From Anas platyrhynchos (lineage: Eukaryota; Chordata; Aves; Anseriformes; Anatidae), in NCBI RefSeq assembly GCF_047663525.1, contig NC_092593.1:23958501-24022500 (forward strand): DNA of 64,000 bases, in the 5' to 3' direction. Below are positions 25,900 through 35,689 of the stretch, piece after piece. A program made the position numbers and the translations under genes. The notes below the pieces were generated by a model. The model worked only from the letters and a program-made list of their open reading frames with translations, had not been told where the DNA came from and ran no database searches. How positions within the stretch are numbered: position 1 is the stretch's first letter; the number at the start of each line of letters is the position of its first letter.

Positions 25900-27880
25900 G
25901 TAGTGAGGTTTGGCTTGAGTGCTCACACCAGGGTTTTAGTACAAAATGGTTACCGTGCAGCAGTGCTGCACGCAGACACTTGAATCAATTCAGTGTTTCT
26001 GTGAGGTTAGGGATAGACAAGCCTTTTCCTTAATTCTTCACACAGTCTTGTGGTGTCTTTAGTTTACTTCTGTATTTATTTTTATTTTTTTATTGTGTGC
26101 TTTGATTAAAGCAAAAATCTGCATGTTGGCAATTTCTCAAAAAGAATCAAGACTGCAGGAAATAATGAATGAAGAATACAGACAACAATTTACTGTAATA
26201 CCTTAATTGTATAGAACTCTGCAACCCCAAATTTGTGTACAAATTATACTCATCTCTTTTAAAGACAAAATGTGACAAATATTATCACGGTGGTTTGCCT
26301 GTTCTGTAAACTGAGCAGGCTTCATGCTGTCACTCTAAAACCTGTCACTGAAACACACCTGGCCTGGTGTGCTTTAGTGACTGTAGGAGAGAACCCATGT
26401 CTCTGCATCCTGGCACACATCAAAGCATGCCTCCCTTTGCAGGATGAGTACACCAAGCTCACTGTATTCTGGGCTGCAGCTTCATGTGTGGGCCTGGGAT
26501 AGATGAGCTACAGCTTTTTTGTGGGAGGGACAAAAAACAAATGGATTTTGTTGGCTCCACAATTTCGCTGTGCTGCTGTCGTAGTTCTGCAGGTATGCTG
26601 CAGTGAGGTCCGGGCGGTGTGTATTCGATGCGCCTTACGCATGATGCACCCACCTATTATCGGTGTGGATGTGTAACGCCAACTCTGACAGCAAGGCAGG
26701 CTTTAGCCAGCCTCACCCGGTCTGCTAAGGCACAAGGCATACAGATGCTCTAAACGAAGGACAAGCAGAGGTGTCAGTGCATTTCTCAGGCAGAGTCTGT
26801 TTCTCTGTTGAGAAAGGCAGGGGCACAGCACTCTTCAAAATGCAATTGAGGAAAGCACTTGAGAAAACTTTTGTCATTCAGGCAGGTGCTTTACTTTAAT
26901 TGTCTAAACAGTCAATAGAACAAGTCCTAACTATTAAATTGAAAGTGGAAGGTATCTTATAGCTAGAGTACAGAAGAAAAGAAAAGCAGGTACTCATTCA
27001 CTTGTGTCACAGAACTTTTTACCCCACTCTCACTTACTCCCTTAGTTAAAAACAGAATTCACCTCTATGGAGCACTGTAAGGCAACTAGTTAAAACCTGT
27101 AGTTGGCAAGCATTGGAACAATACTGGTAAAATGAGTACCTGGGAACAGATACGATTAGTTTTGTAATAATGCTCCCTCCTGTGATCACATAAGGAAACC
27201 TTGCTTGAGTGGAGTTTGTTTTAATCATTTAAAAAACATTTGCATAAACAAATAATTAATTACATTGTAAATCCCAATTCAAGTCATAGAGAAGAGATTC
27301 AGGAGGAGGTTTTAGGAGGACTGTAATCACCTTCATCAATCCTCCAGTTCGTGAAAATACCTATCACTAATCTCAATTGCTTGAGCTAGTCAGCCCTCAT
27401 TCATTCTATATGTTTGAGCATATCTTCATATATTAGCATCAAGCGGAGAAAAAAAATCCACATCTCTGCAGAAGACTGGTAGATGATTTTGCTGTTTTAA
27501 TATTTGAAGGAACACTAACAACACAGTGAACAGGGTTATATTTTAAAAACAAGAAGATATACATATACATACAGTGTTCTTTTAATGTAAGATCATATTC
27601 TCCTGTCTATTGCATACAGTACCTTTCTTCCCAGATGGTAATGCTGAGGGCTTTTCTCCAAAAGAAAAACTTAATTTAGTCATCAGTTCTAATACTTAGA
27701 GGAGTTTTCCTATTTATGTCGCCACAACCAGATAATAATAGTTTTAGTGAGCGTTTGAATAACTAGTTGCAGAATTGGGCTCCCAGACCTCCGTAGAGAA
27801 AAGAACAGTATTTTCCTGTAGTGCAGTCCACAAAGGTCTATGAACTACTAAATGACACAATATAAGTAATGCTCACCTCT
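25900..27880. other. Intergenic, PDE11A 5' side to CYCT 3' side
   Basis: No gene recognised. The stretch is mostly AT-rich single-copy DNA. A short CpG-containing patch at about 26570-26700 stands out from its surroundings but contains no identifiable exon. Confidence 0.6.
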
Positions 27881-27888
27881 CAGTGTTA

Positions 27889-27894
27889 TTTATT
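27889..27894 (-). terminator. Candidate polyadenylation signal of CYCT
   Basis: TTTATT on the plus strand reads AATAAA on the minus strand, about 150 nt past the CYCT stop codon. It is the first canonical hexamer found downstream. Its use is inferred only. Confidence 0.4.
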
Positions 27895-28043
27895 AGGATG
27901 CAGCATCTTAAAACATACATTTCTTTGGTTTTGCTAAGGCCAGTCCCTAATGAACAATAAACATCAAAATGCTAAAACCGGACATAGCAGCTACTCAAAA
28001 TTAAAAGCATTTTCACTTTTACTACAGCTGCTGCAGCCATGTT

Positions 28044-28192
28044 TCATGAAGAAGTTGCTTTTTTCAAGTATGCAATAAGATCAGCTCTTTCATTCTGCTT
28101 TTTAATTCCAGCAAAAATCATTTTTGTACCAGGAATGTATTTCTTAGGGTTTTCCAAATACTCCATCAGTGTACTCTCATTCCAGGTAACTC
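28044..28192 (-). CDS. CYCT: CYCT second coding exon
   Basis: It encodes the end of Gly56 through Ser104 and a TGA stop at 28046-28044. The acceptor is TTTTTTCAG|GA with AG at 28194-28193. It holds the Met80 loop ([11 protein letters not shown]) and the C-terminal helix. Confidence 0.94.
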
Positions 28193-29763
28193 CTGAAAAA
28201 CAAACAAAAAAAACCACAGTAAACTGCAAGGCTAGCCCAACATCATATGTTTACAACAATTACCAAGGGTCTCAAGTCTAAGGTGTGGTGGTGCTCCTGA
28301 ACATAACGTACCCACAATCCAAGAGAAATGTGAACGTGAGTGTAGCATAATATAAAATGCACAAGGTATAGATCGTGTTTGAGTCACTTTAAGTAACTCA
28401 AATATTTTTTAGCATCATCAGGAGTTGCAAGTTATTGAGCCAATTAGCATAAAACTACTTACTGCTTTTAAAGTATGTATCTTTGTAATTCCAGTATCCA
28501 GAAGATACAACTGTCATTTTATTTAACTGTTGAAAATGAGTGTCTGCAGATCAACATTAAATTCATTGTAGTTGTGTTCCACTGAAGGGCATTAGAAAAA
28601 GAGTAATCAATGGCAACTTCCTGGAATATCTTCACAGAAGCTAAAAAAGCATTAGTGTTTTCTTCCAGCATGGCTAAATTCTGTCTCTGTCAACTGAAGC
28701 CTACTGTTGTGCTGAGACTATCAAAATACCTCATCGTAATGACATGTTCAGTTTTATCTTCTGTCCTCCAAAGTTGACTTTTCCCATTACCTCAAGTGGA
28801 TTTAGGTATCACTTTGTTAGCTTTCTTTCAAAAATTACTACTAACATCTGTATTATTTGTTTACTAATTTTTCAATGAAAAAACATAATTAACATGTTGA
28901 AGTACATGATGTTTTGCACCAAGGAATTACCATTATAAAGTGAATGTCAAAAAATAGCTCCCAGAAATCAAAGAAAATAAAAAGTGAGTAAATTCTACAA
29001 TACCATAGTAACCAGAAAAAAAAAAAAAAACCAACAAGACTGCATTTGTAATTAATAGCTTGATTCAAATATAATATATATTCAAACAGTATCTATAAAA
29101 CAACAACCCCTCAAAATTAATACACAGACTTATTTTCCACTTTTTGGTGCTCCATTGCCTTTCAAGACTGACTGTACTAAATACACAAGGCAAGTCATTG
29201 CTTACTAGTAGGTGATGGTATTTAGTAAAGCGTTGCTGAATGAAACAACTGCAGCACGCCACAATGCCAGTAGAGGGTAGTGACCAGCAAACAAAATCTA
29301 GCAGCATTCTTAAGGAACAGAAATGAAAATCTGCCCATTGACACTACAGAGCTCCGGGAAGCTATATACATTCTGACTTGGCATGCTAAATGTTGCAAGA
29401 ATTTCTTTTTAATTCAGGGGATGAATAGTTTTGTTTCTGAAACTATAGTTCAGACTCATGTATAGTAATGTAAAGTAGATGGTTGTGAGAGTAACTCAAT
29501 GTGATTAAGCCTTGGTATCGTACCTCTAATTTTTTCTTTCCCATCTATGTTCTCTCCAGCACTGCACCTCATCCATGTCATCTGTTAGTTTTACCTTTGT
29601 TCTTGTTTGCATCTGAGTAAGAAAATCCTGCAGCTTGTCCTGTTCTGCGGCCAAATAAACCCCAAAGATTTGGTCCTGTCTTGTGCTTTCCACTTTTTTC
29701 AACTGTGTGGCACTGAGAACATTTCTGAATAAAGATCTTCTTGCCTTTTTCAACATCACCCAT
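28044..29763 (-). CDS. CYCT: Cytochrome c, testis-type (CYCT), 105 codons
   Basis: This is the haem c electron carrier between complexes III and IV in the mitochondrial intermembrane space; released cytochrome c also triggers apoptosome assembly. CDS is join(complement 29763..29595, complement 28192..28044), spliced within Gly56 (phase 1). In mature numbering the haem site CSQCH is Cys14-His18 and the axial ligand Met80 lies in GTKMIFAG. Tyr48, Asn52, Trp59, Tyr67, Thr78 and Phe82 are kept, with no frameshift or stop. Trp33 (NLWGLFG), where somatic CYCS has His, and the terminal Ala-Thr-Ser-Ser match rodent testis cytochrome c. The position between PDE11A and RBM45 is that of mouse Cyct; in human it is a pseudogene. 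Introns rule out a processed retrocopy. Germline expression is inferred from orthology only. Confidence 0.93.
28193..29594 (-). other. CYCT: CYCT intron between coding exons
   Basis: A 1.4-kb GT-AG intron of AT-rich sequence with a poly-A run near 29018-29032. No embedded feature recognised. Confidence 0.85.
29595..29763 (-). CDS. CYCT: CYCT first coding exon
   Basis: It encodes Met plus residues 1-55 and the first base of the Gly56 codon. The donor is AAAG|GTAAAA, with GT at 29594-29593. The exon itself starts at 29771: a pyrimidine-rich tract and CAG end 8 nt upstream of the ATG, so only AGCTCAAA of 5'UTR belongs to this exon and a separate 5' non-coding exon is needed. Confidence 0.93.
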
Positions 29764-31841
29764 TTTGAGCTCTGCCGAAAAAAAAATAATGCACGATGTT
29801 ATAGAAATGTTTGCTGTTGTTATATTTGTCATCTTCTACAGTTTTAGAGAATATCTTCTTCTTGCACAGTAATAAAAGATAACATGCCTCAAACTAATGA
29901 AAATATGACCTGACTTACTTACGGATGTAAGTTTCAATAAGGCTTTGTTAAGGTGCAAAGTTTCTTAACATGATCTGGTTGTTGATGGTCATTATTATTT
30001 ATTTTTTTAAGTGATCTAACTTACAATTAGAGAAAAGCATCATGAGTTTTTTGCAGCATCTCAGAGGGAGACTGAATTTTCCACTCACATCTTTGGAAGT
30101 TATGGTAGCTTTGAGTTACTTCCATGGTAAGAGTAAAGGTCAATGTACTTCTGTCTAGAAGACCTATTTAAAACACAGCAGCACCTCAGGATTTCCCTGT
30201 GGGTTACAGTGATACTTAGAATGTCTCCAGAACTGTAGAATTCAACTCCCATCACCTATCCAAAACATCCCTCACTCTGGTCTATCCTCCTGTACCCAGG
30301 AAATCTCTTGAAAGCAGGAGGGAAGCTGCCACCACAGTAGAGATGTGAAGATTCACAAGGATTATTCCTGGCTAGAAACCAAACTTCTAGGAGCCCTTCC
30401 AGGTGCCTCTAGGAGCACCTCACCCTGACCTCACAGGAAAAAGCCACAGGGAGATGCAAAGCTTAATGTTTTCTAATACAACATATTAATGTAACCATTA
30501 ATATATTTGATGAATAACCTTAATATTTATTGATTAAATGTTATTTTCTATGATAATTTATGTAGAAGGACTTTTCAAAAATGTTCCCTAATCTGACATC
30601 AAAATAACCAAGCATTTGCTTTTCTAGTATAGGAAAATGAAAAGTTGTAATTACTTTCCCTTTACTTAGGAATAAGTTTTGTTAGGATTTATTAAAACGA
30701 TGCAATTATTTTATAACAATCTGAATATAAGCATGTTTTCAGTTAAACAATACAAAGAGTACTCTTGAGAACCAAATACCGCAATATGCTGAAATTGTGA
30801 TTTAGACAGGAAAGCATTGTAATGAAAAATTCAGAACTTGTTGAAGAGTGTTTTCACAAATACTTGTTTTAAATATGTTCCCTTACAGATCCTATAAATA
30901 ACATCTGTAGACAGTATGAATTCAAAATCAGAGGGCTGGACAGGAAAGCTGATAAATTAAAAGAAGAAAAAAAAAAAAAAAGCAAAACTGAATGCAAGCA
31001 ATAACAAACAATGACAAACAAGAGTTTCAATGTGTTATTATACAAGAACTTGGTCTTTACTAGAAGGGACACTTTTGTGCACAAGTATAAAATGTGTTGT
31101 AACACCTTTTCCAAACAAATCCAAATAGAAGGAATTAAAAGGATGACTTCAATGTATAAAGGCCTGAAAAATGAAGTCTGGTCATTGTAGATATACCACT
31201 TCAGTAATGGGGCACTTGAGAATGCAATCAATAAAACTGCTAAACAATGCAATCAGAGGCAAGCTATCTGTAGTCTAATAAAGCAAGTATGGAACAATGT
31301 TTGCTGTATCCAAGACAACTTAGTATTGTATTGATGATGAGATGCCAATTGGGAAATGTTCAAACACAGTATTCAAAGACATATAATCAACCTGATCAAA
31401 CAATGACAGAAATTCACTGCAGTACAGATACAATGATCAGCCAATTAACAATCACTCAACAGATGCATGTTAGACAATGTTAACTAAACCAACAATGTGT
31501 AATAAATAGCTAATATAAAGTGATTAATTATATATAAAAGGGAGCTGTCGATTCTTTGTATTTGCCCAAGAAGATATTCATGCTTCACACTGCACTTGAC
31601 TTACAGAACAATGTTAGGTTTACTTTTTAGCATTCAGTTCTAACTTTTAAAAAATTTAATAGTCTACACAATATATTCAAAAACAGCCTTCATCAACCAC
31701 TACAGGGTTTTGACATTTATTCTAGTAAGTTAGCCTTTTAAAAAATCTCTTCTGGGGTGAATGTTTCTTTCTGAAAAAAAAAGTACTGGACAGAAGCTCA
31801 GAGAACCTGAGCTTTATATGCAGTTTTGGTCAGGTACTATG

Positions 31842-31897
31842 TTGCAGAGATGGAAACTGACATACTATTACTCATATGTCAGTTTCCATCTCTGCAA
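31842..31897. repeat. Perfect 23-bp inverted repeat with 10-nt loop
   Basis: Arms 31842-31864 and 31875-31897 are exact reverse complements; the loop is CTATTACTCA. It belongs to no repeat family I recognise. Confidence 0.95.
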
Positions 31898-32335
31898 AAG
31901 CAATCTGGACCTTTAGAAAGCTATTTGAGATCTAGATAAAGAACAGAACTATTTAAGAACCAGCACGGTCCGGTCCGTATCACAGGAGACCCTTCCTTTC
32001 CTCATTTTTCTAGAATAGTTACCGATGATAACCATGCTGTGCATTAGAATCGCTGAAGTGCAAACAAAAGCAGTTTTCCTCATCCATTCATAAAACAGCA
32101 GCTAGAATTCACTTGATAGAACTGCTGGTGGTGAACAGGCACTGATTATCTAGAAACACTGAAGTGTTTTATTTTAGGTTGGTTGTGTTTTTCTTCCGCA
32201 TGCAGTCTGCAGGGTTGACTAGCAGATAAAGCAGTGCTTCAGCACGCAGTGTGAACCAGCCAGGAACTGGCATAGTTAAGGAAACAACACAGAATTCCAC
32301 AGCCTGTTTGCAGAAGTTTTTCACATAACCAGGGG

Positions 32336-32358
32336 AAAAAAAAAAAAAAAAAAAAAAA
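32336..32358. repeat. Poly-A run (23 A)
   Basis: An uninterrupted run of 23 A on the plus strand. No retrocopy could be recognised immediately 5' of it. Confidence 0.9.
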
Positions 32359-32702
32359 GGCTGTGTTTTTACTCATAAAAAGTCAAATTGCATCAGCCAC
32401 ATAGGCCAGGGTGAGCAGTTACACTGGATCCAAACTCCACGTCCAAACTCCACGTCACTCGAAGCGAGGCCGCGCCAGGGAGGGCAGAAGCCTCAGTGGG
32501 ACAACAGCACAGCACAGAACTAGCCACAGCCAGCCACAGGATCGTGCTTCCCTACTTCAGTTACTATGCACGAATCACCCTTTAAAAAAATAAAAATAAA
32601 TTCGATGTACAATTAGAAAGGGAAGTGCCCAGTGCGCTATTACAGCCCATGGACTGTGCTTCTTCTAGTGCCTTATCAAGAATGAGGAAGAAAATTTTTT
32701 CA

Positions 32703-32748
32703 TTATCCCCAAACAGGTTTTTAAGTTATCCCCAAACAGGTTTTCAAC
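32703..32748. repeat. Tandem duplication, 23-bp unit x2
   Basis: Two adjacent copies of a unit beginning TTATCCCCAAACAGGTTTT, differing near the 3' end of the unit. Confidence 0.9.
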
Positions 32749-32779
32749 TTGAAACTTCAGAAAAAATAAAAAAGAAGAG

Positions 32780-33090
32780 TTGTGCTCAGGCCGCGTCCCT
32801 TCAGAGACCCCCTCTTACTCTGTCGCCTGCCAGCCGCCCAGCGCCCAAGGGCCGCAGGCCGCCCCCGGCAGCCGCCTCTCCCGCTTGTTCTGGCGGGAGC
32901 GGGCAGGGGTGGGCGTCGCGCGATATGGCAACGGTCCCAACGCTCCCAACGGTCCCAACGGCAGGGCTGGGGCTGCCCCCGGGCTCCGCAGCAGGCAGCA
33001 GCAGGCTGGGGCCGGCCGGCAGCCGGAGGCCCCGTGTGCGGCAAGGCAGAGGGCTGGGAGCCGCCAGCAAATGGCGTCCTCGGGTCACTG
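32780..33090 (-). promoter_or_regulatory. CpG-rich patch, candidate CYCT promoter
   Basis: About 300 bp of CpG-rich, non-CR1 sequence stand between AT-rich DNA on the left and a CR1 fragment on the right. It is the only CpG-rich block between CYCT and the RBM45 island, and CYCT needs an upstream exon. It contains the 9-bp MYB-site array and a GGCAAC half-site resembling RFX motifs. Assignment to CYCT is inference; an unannotated non-coding transcript is the alternative. Confidence 0.35.
32929..32964. repeat. 9-bp tandem repeat x4 carrying MYB-like sites
   Basis: Four copies of CAACGGTCC-like units begin at 32929, 32938, 32947 and 32956. Units 1, 3 and 4 carry CAACGG, an exact match to the MYB consensus YAAC(G/T)G; unit 2 reads CAACGC. 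Confidence 0.9.
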
Positions 33091-33104
33091 CCACGACCTG
33101 GTGG

Positions 33105-33372
33105 ACGCTGAAACTGACCATGAGCCAGTGCCCTGGCTGTGGAGAAAGTGGATGGCACCTTGGGCTGCGCTGGGAGAAGGGTGACTGCAGGACGAGGGAG
33201 GGGTCCTGCCTCGGAGCGCCTGCACTGCTGCGCCCAGGTCGGGGCTCCCCGGGGAGCGGGAGACATGGAGCGGCTGGAGGGAGTCCGGGAAGGGCTACGG
33301 AGATGGTTATGGGACAGGGGCACGTCTGAGAGCAGCTGGGGCTGATCAGCCTGGAGAAGGCTGCCTCGGGAC
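33105..33372 (+). mobile_element. CR1 LINE fragment (3' half, lacks 3' end)
   Basis: It reads like avian CR1 reverse-transcriptase-region and downstream sequence, including ACTGACCATGAGCCAG, CTTGGGCTGCGCTGGGAGAAG and CATGGAGCGGCTGGAG, then GCAGCTGGGGCTGATCAGCC. It stops abruptly at the AT microsatellite at 33373, so both ends are truncated. Confidence 0.75.
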
Positions 33373-33488
33373 TTTTATATGTATTATATATAATATAATA
33401 TAAATAAATATATATATATATATATTATTTAATGTAATATATATATTTGATATCATATATTTATATTTTTTTTACTTTATATATATTA
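33373..33488. repeat. AT-rich microsatellite
   Basis: TA/ATT-rich simple repeat sitting exactly between the truncated CR1 and the LTR-like element. Confidence 0.85.
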
Positions 33489-34100
33489 TGTGTTATAAAT
33501 TCGCTCAGTCCTAAAATAGGATTATAATCAAAGTTTACAATTTATTAAAAGAATAGAGGTAAGCAAACAGCGCAGGGTGCGTCGCGAGTCTCCGCTCCAC
33601 CTAGACACACACCAGTTACCTCAAGTAGCTGATTTTTATGCTCCTAGGCTAATACATATTCATTACTACTTTTTTAAAAAAACGGGTTATTATAATTAGC
33701 TTCTGGGATCCAAACCCTCCTACTGGAGCATGCTCATCAGTCTCTGGTGGTCCCCCTAGGGGTCTCTGGGGGTCTTTCATGCTGAAGGCTCGTAGTCTTC
33801 CTCTCATTTTTTTTTTTCTTGTCCTTCCCCTTTGTACTCCTTGGCAGCATGTCAAAAGCTTACACAGCGTCCCCTGCAAGTTTTGTCTTCCAGCCGTCCT
33901 TCAGCTTCTTTCTTTCTTCTCCTTAATCTCCTGGCCACCTGGCCAGATATCAGGGGCTTGCATAGTGTCCCATTCAGAAGCCGTAACAGTTACTAGTTGT
34001 TAGCAGTTGTTCTGAAACCCCCAGACATCAGAGACTTCAAAGAAAGAACATACAAATACAAATAGCTCTCTATTGACACTTCAGGTGTTGTTAAAACATT
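33489..34100 (-). mobile_element. LTR-like element (probable solo LTR of an endogenous retrovirus)
   Basis: Read on the minus strand it has LTR order: a U3-like part, a TATA-like CATAAAAATC (about 33631-33640), then AATAAA (33546-33541) about 90 nt on, and a short U5-like part ending in CA at 33489. No gag, pol or env sequence flanks it. The left boundary is reasonably sharp; the other end is uncertain and target-site duplications were not found. The family cannot be named from the sequence alone. Confidence 0.45.
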
Positions 34101-34544
34101 CCTCACAGGCCATTCACAGGGACACTCCAGTCACATCTATAGCAGTGCTAAATCAACCACAAAGGCAAAAAGGCTGCAACTGTTAGGAATAAGAGTTCGG
34201 AATAACAAAAGCAAAATAGGCTCATGGATTTGAGGAATATTTCTGAAGATTTGATAATTTGACTATAATGAGGGGGAGACTGGGACACTGGGAGGAAAGG
34301 GAAGAAACCACATCTGTGGAAGAATTAAATTGCCAGTGCAGGACCCAGAGACAGACAGAACTGCTCTCTATTGCCACGAATTGTTAAAATATGCCTTTGC
34401 AAGGTACAAGAACTATATACATTAACCATTCTGTTTTTCTTAGACTTGTGGTTATACAAGGGTAAGAGAGAAGGTCACATTCATCATACCATGCGGCCCT
34501 AGCACCGTTCCATACTGACACGAATCAGATGAACACATTTCACA
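34101..34544. other. Unassigned sequence upstream of RBM45
   Basis: No gene recognised. A GCTCTCTATTG block followed by TTGTTAAAA at 34363-34388 resembles one at 34065-34096 inside the neighbouring LTR-like element, suggesting an old local duplication or related repeat sequence. Confidence 0.4.
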
Positions 34545-34902
34545 TTATTTATATATATAAATAATATATATCATAGTATATATGCATTATATATATATAT
34601 GTATATATTATATAAAAAATCATTTATATATATTATATATAAACTAAATATATATTTATATTTATTTTATGCATATTATTTTTATATATAAATACATTAT
34701 ATATATATAATATATATATATAATATATATACATTATATATATAAAATATATATATATATGTGTGTGTATATATATATATATACACATATATATATATAC
34801 ACACATACATACATACATATATATACATATACATATATATATATGTATGTATGTATGTGTGTATATATATATATGTATGTATGTATGTGTATATATATAT
34901 AT
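34545..34902. repeat. Long (TA)n / (TACA)n / (TATG)n microsatellite
   Basis: About 360 bp of alternating purine-pyrimidine simple repeat ending roughly 60 bp before the RBM45 CpG island. Its right part switches from CATA/TACA units to TATG/TGTA units and forms a perfect palindrome at 34785-34876. Open frames across it encode only Ile/Tyr/His/Thr repeats and are not genes. Confidence 0.95.
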
Positions 34903-35366
34903 GTCTGAAGGGAAGGTGCCGAGGAGCCAGGCCCTTTTCCATGGCGCCCTGTGACAGGACAAGGGGCAGACACCACAGGCTCGGGTGACCGAGCGCTGGC
35001 ACGGGCAGCCCGCAGAGGCTGCGGAGCCTCCTCCCTCCTTGGAGACGCTTCAAAGCTGTCGCGATGGCGGCCAGCCTGCCCTAGGCGGCCCGCCTGGACC
35101 AGGGCCGCGCACTGTGCCCCCGCAGGCTCCCGCCGACCCCCGCCCCGCGGCGCTGTGCCGCTGTGACACCGCCCCTGCGGCAGCGCCCCCCGGCCGGTGC
35201 CGGTGTCGGGGCGGTGCGGGGCGCCGAGCTCCGCCCGCCGGCGGCGGGGCCTGTGCGCCGAGTGGTTCGGGGAGGCGGGCGGAGGACATGTTGTCTCCGC
35301 GGCGGAAAGGGCGCTGCGGCCGTTCCCCGCCGGCCCCCGAGAAGCGAGCCCCGGCGGCCCGGGAGC

Positions 35367-35368
<2 letters not shown>

Positions 35369-35404
<36 letters not shown>
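35369..35404 (+). repeat. RBM45: (GGC)12 trinucleotide repeat
   Basis: Twelve pure GGC triplets end 6 nt before the RBM45 start codon and are in frame with it. They would encode 12 glycines if translation began at the upstream in-frame ATG at 35288. Confidence 0.97.
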
Positions 35405-35410
35405 CACGCC

Positions 35411-35689
35411 ATGGAGGAGAGCGGCGGCTTTCGGCTGTCGGCCGAGTGCCTGGACGAGCCGCCCAACAGCCGCGTGTTCGTGGTGCTGGGCAAGGACGCC
35501 GGGGAGGCGCTGATCCGGGAGCGCTTCTCCCCGTTCGGGGACATCCAGAACATATGGCTGCTGCGGGACAAGCGCACCAACGAGTCCCGCGGCATCGCCT
35601 TCATCAAGTTCGCCCGCAGCTCGCAGGCCTGCCGGGCCATGGAGGAGATGCACGGCCGCAGCCTGGTCCCCGACACCAAGCCCATCAAG
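35411..35689 (+). CDS. RBM45: RBM45 coding exon 1 (RRM1)
   Basis: 93 codons from [10 protein letters not shown] to DTKPIK; donor AAG|GTACCG. It covers most of RRM1, including the LDEPPNSR lead-in conserved with human. Confidence 0.95.

Larger units (their letters stand above)
29772..32780 (-). other. CYCT: Region upstream of CYCT, probably its 5'UTR intron
   Basis: No coding sequence recognised. The acceptor at 29773-29772 implies that at least part is an intron inside the CYCT 5'UTR. It contains a perfect hairpin at 31842-31897, an A23 run at 32336-32358, and short tandem duplications at 32429-32454 (13-bp period) and 32703-32748 (23-bp period). Confidence 0.5.

Noticed and set aside
33105-33345. 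Protein-like frames near 33139-33345
   Set aside because: They run over the CR1 fragment and are remnants of its sequence, not a host gene.
34633-35053. Open frames of up to 118 codons rich in Ile-Tyr-Ile-His
   Set aside because: These are translations of the TA/TACA microsatellite.
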